From the NCBI RefSeq assembly GCF_900103865.1, contig NZ_FNII01000015.1:28502-92501 (forward strand): DNA of 64,000 nt, in the 5' to 3' direction. Shown in pieces: positions 59,382 through 64,000 of the stretch. The stretch comes from Vreelandella arcis (GTDB lineage: Bacteria; Pseudomonadota; Gammaproteobacteria; Pseudomonadales; Halomonadaceae). Under the pieces are notes generated by a model. It was not told where the DNA came from. It did not search any database and worked only from the letters and a program-made list of their open reading frames with translations. Numbering within the stretch: position 1 is the first letter of the stretch; every line of letters starts with the position of its first letter. A program made the position numbers and the translations under genes.

Positions 59382-60836
59382 ATGGCAGGCGACAAGCCCA
59401 ATAACACGACCAACGAAGCAGGCAATCCGGTATCCAGCGACGAGTACTCGCTCTCGGTAGGCCAGGACGGCCCGATTGTTATGCACGACCATTATCTGAT
59501 GGAGCAGATGGCGGCGTTCAACCGCGAAATGATTCCCGACCGCCAGCCCCACGCCAAAGGCAGCGGGGCGTTCGGGCATTTCGAGGTAACCCACGACGTC
59601 AGCCAATACACCAAGGCCAACTTCCTCCAGAAAGGCGCCAAAACCGACGTGGTGATTCGCTTTTCTACCGTGGCCGGGGAAAGCGGCAGCCCCGACACCT
59701 GGCGTGACCCCCGCGGCTTTTCGGTGAAGTTCTACACCGAAGAGGGCAACTTCGACATGGTGGGTAACAATACCCCCGTGTTCTTCGTTCGCGACCCGAT
59801 GAAGTTTCAGCACTTCATTCATTCGCAAAAGCGCCGTGCCGACAACGGCCTGCGCGACCACGACATGCAGTGGGATTTCTGGACGCTGGCGCCCGAATCC
59901 GCCCATCAGGTGACCTGGCTGATGGGCGACCGGGGCATTCCGGCAACCTGGCGGCACATGAACGGCTACTCGAGCCACGCCTACATGTGGGTCAACGCCG
60001 AGGGCGAGCGCTTCTGGGTGAAGTATCACTTCAAGACCGACCAGGGTATCAAGTGCATGACCCAGGAGCAGGCGGATGAAATGGCCGGCACCGATGCCGA
60101 CTATCACCGCCGCGATCTGTTCGAGGCCATTAAGCGCGGGGATTACCCCACCTGGACGCTGAAGATGCAGATCATGCCGTTTGACGACGCCAAGACCTAC
60201 CGCATAAACCCCTTCGATCTGACCAAGGTGTGGCCCCACGAGGACTACCCGACGATCGAGGTCGGCAAGCTAACGCTTAATGAGAACCCGACGGATTTCC
60301 ACAGCCAGATCGAGCAAGCCGCGTTCGAGCCTAACAACATGGTGCCGGGCACCGGCCTCTCGCCGGACAAGATGCTGCTGGCGCGTTCGATTTCCTACGC
60401 CGATGCGCACCGTGCCCGGCTGGGGGTGAACTACAAGCACATTCCGGTTAACACACCTAAGAGCCCGGTACATAGCTATGCCCAGGGCGGCGCCATGCGC
60501 ATCAGGCATTCCACGGACCCGGTTTATACGCCGAACAGCAAAGGCGGGCCGGTCGCCAATTCGGAGCGCTACCCGGAAGATGCCGTCTGGTCCACCGACG
60601 GGCAGTTCGTGCGGGCGGCCTATACGCTGCGCCCGGATGACGACGACTGGAGCCAGCCCGGTGCGTTGGTGCGTGACGTGATGGACGACGCCCAGCGGGA
60701 ACGGCTGGTGTCCAACGTAGTGGGACATCTTTCCGGCGGGGTCACCGAGCCGGTGCTGGAGCGGGCCTTCGAGTACTGGCGCAACGTCGACCCGGATATT
60801 GGCAAGCGTATCGAACAAGGCGTGCGCAGCCAGTAA
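59382..60836 (+). CDS. katA: Catalase (monofunctional, clade 3 type)
   Basis: A 484-residue haem catalase. The distal His is in [19 protein letters not shown], with Asn in [20 protein letters not shown], and the haem-ligand Tyr is in [19 protein letters not shown]. The [27 protein letters not shown] stretch is the family signature. It breaks hydrogen peroxide into water and oxygen. Length fits small-subunit clade 3 enzymes. AAGGGAG precedes the ATG. It is on its own, convergent with dusA. Confidence 0.95.
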   Translation: MAGDKPNNTTNEAGNPVSSDEYSLSVGQDGPIVMHDHYLMEQMAAFNREMIPDRQPHAKGSGAFGHFEVTHDVSQYTKANFLQKGAKTDVVIRFSTVAGESGSPDTWRDPRGFSVKFYTEEGNFDMVGNNTPVFFVRDPMKFQHFIHSQKRRADNGLRDHDMQWDFWTLAPESAHQVTWLMGDRGIPATWRHMNGYSSHAYMWVNAEGERFWVKYHFKTDQGIKCMTQEQADEMAGTDADYHRRDLFEAIKRGDYPTWTLKMQIMPFDDAKTYRINPFDLTKVWPHEDYPTIEVGKLTLNENPTDFHSQIEQAAFEPNNMVPGTGLSPDKMLLARSISYADAHRARLGVNYKHIPVNTPKSPVHSYAQGGAMRIRHSTDPVYTPNSKGGPVANSERYPEDAVWSTDGQFVRAAYTLRPDDDDWSQPGALVRDVMDDAQRERLVSNVVGHLSGGVTEPVLERAFEYWRNVDPDIGKRIEQGVRSQ

Positions 60837-60887
60837 GTCATCACTCCGGCTGCAGCCCGGTTGCAGCGTAAGAACAGTTCGTCACCG

Positions 60888-61979
60888 TTAAGCGGTGGCG
60901 GGCTGTTTTGCGTCTGAGGTAGGTGCTTCTGACTGCTTCTGGGAGGCATCGCCAGTTGGCTCGCGCACCAGGCTCAGCGCCTCGTCGAACAGGCGTAGCC
61001 CTGCGCCGTCTTTATGGGCGTGTTCCGACAGGTGCCGACGGAAACGCCGCCCGCCAGGGCACCCCTGAAACAGCCCCAGCAGATGGCGCGTAATGTGGTT
61101 GAGCTTGGCGCCTTCGTCCAGGCGTTTCTGTATATAGGGGCAAAACGCGCGAGCGGCGTCCATACGGCTGGCGGCGGGCCCCGGCGTGCCGAACAGCTGC
61201 TCGTCCACGCCCGCCAGCAGCCAGGGGTTCTGATAGGCTTCGCGGCCCACCATCACGCTATCTACGTGCTTGAGCTGCGCCTGGCATTCGGCCAAGGTCT
61301 TGATGCCGCCGTTAATGCCGATGTGCAGCGCCGGGTGCTGCTGCTTCAGGCGATGAACGCGGGGGTAGTTGAGCGGCGGCACATCGCGGTTTTCCTTGGG
61401 CGACAGGCCCTGCAGCCATGCTTTACGTGCGTGCACGGTGAAGGTGTCGCAGCCCGCATCAGCCACGGTTTCAATAAACCGCGCCAAGTCGGCGTCTTCA
61501 TCCTGATCATCGACGCCGATGCGGCATTTAACGGTCACCGGGATTGACACCGCCGCCTGCATGGCCTTGACCGCCGCGGCGACTTTCTCCGGGTAGCCCA
61601 TCAAGCAGGCGCCGATCATGTTGTTCTGCACCCGATCACTCGGGCAGCCAACGTTCAGATTGACTTCATCAAAGCCCCACGCCTCAGCAATTGCCGCGCA
61701 CTCGGCAAGCTCAACAGCATCGCTGCCGCCCAACTGCAGGGCGATCGGGTGCTCAACGTCATCAAAGCCCAGAAAGCGCTCACGTGGTGAGCCATGCAGA
61801 ATAGCGCCGGTCGTCACCATCTCGGTATACAGCAGCGCACGCGTACTCAAGGTACGCGCGAAGGCTCTGTAGTCCCGTGTGGTCCAGTCCATCATAGGCG
61901 CGACAGAGAAAGTCCTATCCAGCTCAGGGCGGACGGTGCCAGACTTCATGCGGGTTTGCGGTGTTGTGGTATCATTCAT
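60888..61979 (-). CDS. dusA: tRNA-dihydrouridine(20/20a) synthase DusA
   Basis: A 363-residue FMN-dependent dihydrouridine synthase. FSVAPMMDWTTRDYRAFAR opens the TIM barrel (residues about 25-43), the catalytic Cys is in NVGCPSDRVQNNMIGACLM, and VHARKAWLQGLSPKENR and NGGIKTLAECQ are typical of DusA. It reduces uridine 20 in the tRNA D-loop. The first 20 residues are unconserved. The 5' end of dusA is a known attachment site for a family of integrases, and one such gene starts 101 bases away. Confidence 0.95.
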   Translation of the reverse strand: MNDTTTPQTRMKSGTVRPELDRTFSVAPMMDWTTRDYRAFARTLSTRALLYTEMVTTGAILHGSPRERFLGFDDVEHPIALQLGGSDAVELAECAAIAEAWGFDEVNLNVGCPSDRVQNNMIGACLMGYPEKVAAAVKAMQAAVSIPVTVKCRIGVDDQDEDADLARFIETVADAGCDTFTVHARKAWLQGLSPKENRDVPPLNYPRVHRLKQQHPALHIGINGGIKTLAECQAQLKHVDSVMVGREAYQNPWLLAGVDEQLFGTPGPAASRMDAARAFCPYIQKRLDEGAKLNHITRHLLGLFQGCPGGRRFRRHLSEHAHKDGAGLRLFDEALSLVREPTGDASQKQSEAPTSDAKQPATA

Positions 61980-62080
61980 AACTGTTCATATTTACAGTAG
62001 TTAAGCGGCGTTTTACTTGGTTCGCTGGTACATATTTGGTACGTGACCCGCTTTGGATTTGGTACATCTGATAGGCCAGT

Positions 62081-63055
62081 ATGACAACGATTCGCAAGCG
62101 CCGTAAAAAGAACGGCAGTTTCTCATATCTCGTGCAGATTCGCATCGCACGGCGTGATCAACCTGACTACTCCGAGTCAAAAACATTCCCCAGAAAAGCG
62201 ATGGCTGAGGAGTGGGCGAAATGCCGTGAACTGGAATTGGCGAAACCAGGTGGCGTGCTGACTGCAAAATGGAAAGGCGTGACCCTACACGATGCCATTG
62301 AACGGTACCTACACGAATTTGCCGAGGGTGCAGGTCGTAGCAAGCGGGCTACGATCGAGCAATTGCTGCGCTTTCCGATTGCACGCGTCAAAATCAATGA
62401 GCTCAGCAGCGAACAGATCATCGATCACGCGCAGACGCGTAAGCGTAGCGGCATTATGGCCTCCACCATATCGCAGGACATTACCTGGCTAGGCATCATC
62501 TTGAAAACAGCGGTGGCTGCTTGGCGAATGCCAGTGGATTTAAACGAGTTCGAGTCAGCCAAGCTGCTAATGCGCAGCAAAGGGCTCATCCGTCGCCCAG
62601 GATCTCGGGATCGACGCCCCACAAGTGAGGAAATCGAAAAGCTGCGGGCTTACTTTGTGCGCTCTCAGAAGATCCGGCCGAGCGCGATTATTCCCATGGA
62701 AGACATCATGGACTTTGCGATCGCATCCTCACGCCGGCAGGCAGAGATTACCAGGCTTACCTGGGATGACCTGGATACCGAAGCGATGACCATCATCCAT
62801 CGGCAGCCGCGTATACAGGGTGAGCCGCGGATTATTCCTTACGGCGCTAAATCGATCGGCACTCGGTGGCGAGCCGCTACGGCCGCCAAACGTATTGACG
62901 ATCTCCGCTTCCACGACCTTCGCCACGAAGCCACGTCGCGGTTATTTGAGGCAGGTTATGAGATCGTGGCGGTGCAGCAGTTCACGCTGCACGAGAGTTG
63001 GGATGTGCTGAAGCGGTACACGCATTTAAGGCCTGAAAAACTGCAGTTACGGTAG
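62081..63055 (+). CDS. int: Tyrosine recombinase (island/prophage integrase, dusA-type)
   Basis: A 324-residue phage-type integrase. The N-terminal arm-binding part (IRKRRKKNGSFSYLVQIRIARRD) and core-binding part precede the catalytic domain. The catalytic residues are Arg in ASSRRQAEITRLTW, the HxxR in RFHDLRHEATS, His in FTLHESWDVLKR and Tyr in RYTHLRP. Its position directly beside the dusA 5' end and transcription away from it match integrases that insert genomic islands and prophages into dusA. The partner attachment site would lie beyond the window's right end. It marks the left border of an island. Confidence 0.9.
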   Translation: MTTIRKRRKKNGSFSYLVQIRIARRDQPDYSESKTFPRKAMAEEWAKCRELELAKPGGVLTAKWKGVTLHDAIERYLHEFAEGAGRSKRATIEQLLRFPIARVKINELSSEQIIDHAQTRKRSGIMASTISQDITWLGIILKTAVAAWRMPVDLNEFESAKLLMRSKGLIRRPGSRDRRPTSEEIEKLRAYFVRSQKIRPSAIIPMEDIMDFAIASSRRQAEITRLTWDDLDTEAMTIIHRQPRIQGEPRIIPYGAKSIGTRWRAATAAKRIDDLRFHDLRHEATSRLFEAGYEIVAVQQFTLHESWDVLKRYTHLRPEKLQLR

Positions 63056-63073
63056 TCGTATACCGTTATTTTT
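63049..63073 (+). terminator. Weak terminator after the integrase gene
   Basis: ACGGTA at 63049-63054 pairs with TACCGT at 63061-63066 and is followed by TATTTTT. The stem is only six base pairs and starts inside the last codons of the integrase gene. Confidence 0.4.
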
Positions 63074-63164
63074 GCTGCCGAAAAGTTATATTTCATGGCA
63101 GCAAGCCAGTTTAGACTGTCATATTGGATGTTGATGTGTTGCACACAGCATCATCCAATTATGC

Positions 63165-63701
63165 TTATTTTTCATCAGAAGGCATTTTTTCCGTGGAAGG
63201 CTTTTTTTCAAAGTAAGATCTAATATTGTTATATCCTTCCTCAGCGAAACTTCTGGCAGCTTGCTTGCCTAGCGATTCTGATAAGTCATCTGAAGCTTCA
63301 TTTATTTTTTCTAGTAAATAATTTTCAGCCTGATCAAGAAATACTTGGCTTGCATTTGATACTTGAAAGTGATTGTAAACGTTGCCGGTATAATCAAATA
63401 TTCCACTCGCCTGTGATGCGGAAACATACCCCATGTAATAAGATTTCTTTATCTCTGGGGAGGCTTCGTCTCCAACTAAAGACTCTACCTTAATGGATTT
63501 TCTATTTTTTTGAGAAAGTGCTGCAGCAAATAGAATCTCAGAACCAAAAAGGGATGATTTTTTTAAATAATTTAAAATAAATTCTTCGCTAATATCTTGC
63601 TTGGTGTCACTTTCCCATGAGGGCTTTCCGGTTTGCCCAATTTGCTTTATCAAGGAGTGAGACTCCTCAACCCTTTGATCGACGGTTCCGGTGATTTTCA
63701 A
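63165..63701 (-). CDS. AT-rich island gene, probably 5'-truncated, unknown function
   Basis: The open frame encodes about 178 residues, from a TTG codon at 63701 to a stop at 63165. No ATG is near the beginning, and the frame continues a short way into the end of the adjacent transposase segment. This suggests the true N-terminus was lost when the IS inserted. The product is soluble, Ser/Lys/Glu-rich, with long predicted helices (FLDQAENYLLEKINEASDDL) and no signal peptide or recognised motif. The DNA is much richer in A and T than the rest of the window, as expected for transferred island DNA. Confidence 0.5.
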   Translation of the reverse strand: MKITGTVDQRVEESHSLIKQIGQTGKPSWESDTKQDISEEFILNYLKKSSLFGSEILFAAALSQKNRKSIKVESLVGDEASPEIKKSYYMGYVSASQASGIFDYTGNVYNHFQVSNASQVFLDQAENYLLEKINEASDDLSESLGKQAARSFAEEGYNNIRSYFEKKPSTEKMPSDEK

Positions 63702-63724
63702 CCCAGTTGTCCAAATGGCTGCGC

Positions 63725-64000
63725 TTAAGCAGCCTGTTTATTACGCTCGATTTCCTGCTCTTTTCCCGGGTTGAGCGACACCGAACCAGGAACCTCCCAG
63801 TTCCGAGTGCGGCCCGACCAGCGTTGAGGCTGTCGGCGCTTCGCCCTTTCATAAACCGCTTTCCGGTGCTCAAGACGTTCTCGGTCTATCCCACGGTGCC
63901 GATCCGCCGGCGTGACATACTGGATACCACTGTGAAGATGCTGCTCGTTGTAAGCCCGTTCGAACGTCAGCATCCATTCCCGTACCGCGCTCAGCGATGC
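63725..64000 (-). mobile_element. IS3-family transposase (OrfB), C-terminal part at window edge
   Basis: The frame is open to the window's right edge; 91 C-terminal residues are visible. WMLTFERAYNEQHLHSGIQY, TPADRHRG, RRQPQRWSGRTRNWE and a C-terminal VSLNPGKE are typical of the end of the integrase core (DDE domain) of IS3-family OrfB proteins; the Glu of the DDE triad would lie further upstream, outside the window. The 3' end of the element, with its inverted repeat, should lie between about 63665 and 63725, but I could not define it without the other end. Confidence 0.85.

Noticed and set aside
59376..60239. A 287-codon open frame on the minus strand
   Set aside because: It lies opposite the catalase gene, which has all catalytic residues; the antisense product has no recognisable domain.
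60871..60907. Possible two-way terminator between katA and dusA
   Set aside because: AACAG/CTGTT and CACCG/CGGTG could pair, but a poorly matched internal loop separates them and the 3' side lies within the dusA coding end, so support is too weak to list it.
63667..63873. A 68-codon minus-strand frame spanning the transposase end
   Set aside because: It is an alternative frame of the IS3-family transposase gene, whose real frame shows the conserved C-terminal motifs.
1..64000. tRNA genes, rRNA genes and CRISPR arrays
   Set aside because: No T-loop consensus with pairing arms, no rRNA-like segment and no regularly spaced short repeats were seen by eye. A tRNAscan or CRISPR-finder run would settle this.

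Overview
The window looks like chromosomal DNA of a moderately GC-rich, free-living gammaproteobacterium. The mix of genes suggests a halophilic or marine member of the Halomonadaceae: a complete C-P lyase operon, TRAP and ABC uptake of sugar acids and polyols, a YaeQ protein, an RND pump, two OsmC/Ohr-type peroxidases, and dusA used as an island integration site. The family assignment is inferred from gene content, not from a marker gene.

Layout. 1-1206 holds the end of a 3-hydroxyacyl-CoA dehydrogenase and an enoyl-CoA hydratase (beta-oxidation or PHB-type C4 metabolism). 1307-4807 carries a LysE exporter, YaeQ, an LpxR-like lipid A deacylase, a small charged protein and a YetF-type membrane protein. 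4828-7100 is an iron-regulated TonB-dependent receptor with a near-consensus promoter, followed by a decayed lpxR fragment and a small membrane protein. 8097-18668 (minus strand) is a complete phosphonate operon, phnCDE-F-GHIJKLMNP, with two copies of a probable PhnF operator. 18945-20909 is a peroxide and thiol stress group (YghU-type GST, Ohr, OhrR). 21174-25803 is a probable gluconate locus: a TRAP transporter, gluconokinase and a GntR-type LacI repressor, with a GntR-like operator at the promoter. 25870-30520 contains housekeeping and stress genes (MOSC, EamA, OsmC, a 2OG-Fe(II) oxygenase, two Nudix hydrolases, a NIF3-like protein).

30650-45646 is a large polyol and sugar locus. A SorC regulator is followed by a CUT2 ABC cassette that is visibly more AT-rich, a decayed HAD-phosphatase fragment, and then a polyol ABC operon (binding protein, two permeases, ATPase, HAD phosphatase, SDR dehydrogenase, P-loop kinase, mannitol/arabitol dehydrogenase, xylulokinase, transaldolase). 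Together these would import a hexitol or pentitol, oxidise it to fructose or xylulose, phosphorylate it and pass it to the pentose phosphate pathway. A direct repeat of about 110 bp, carrying a probable SorC-type operator, lies in front of each of the two transport cassettes.

45709-60836 holds fructosamine kinase, cyanase paired with a formate/nitrite-type channel, a MipA/OmpV porin, a hydrolase, a TolC-AcrA-AcrB pump with its TetR repressor and three AcrR-like palindromes, a deacylase and a catalase. From 60888 dusA is followed by a divergent tyrosine integrase, an AT-rich truncated gene and a partial IS3-family transposase. This is the left end of a dusA-inserted genomic island that runs out of the window.

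The observations most worth following up are the repeat-flanked ABC cassette with its HAD remnant, the repeated PhnF operator, the perfect stem-loop found just after the binding-protein gene in all four binding-protein-dependent transport systems here, and the dusA island. I did not find a clearly new multi-gene system fully inside the window.
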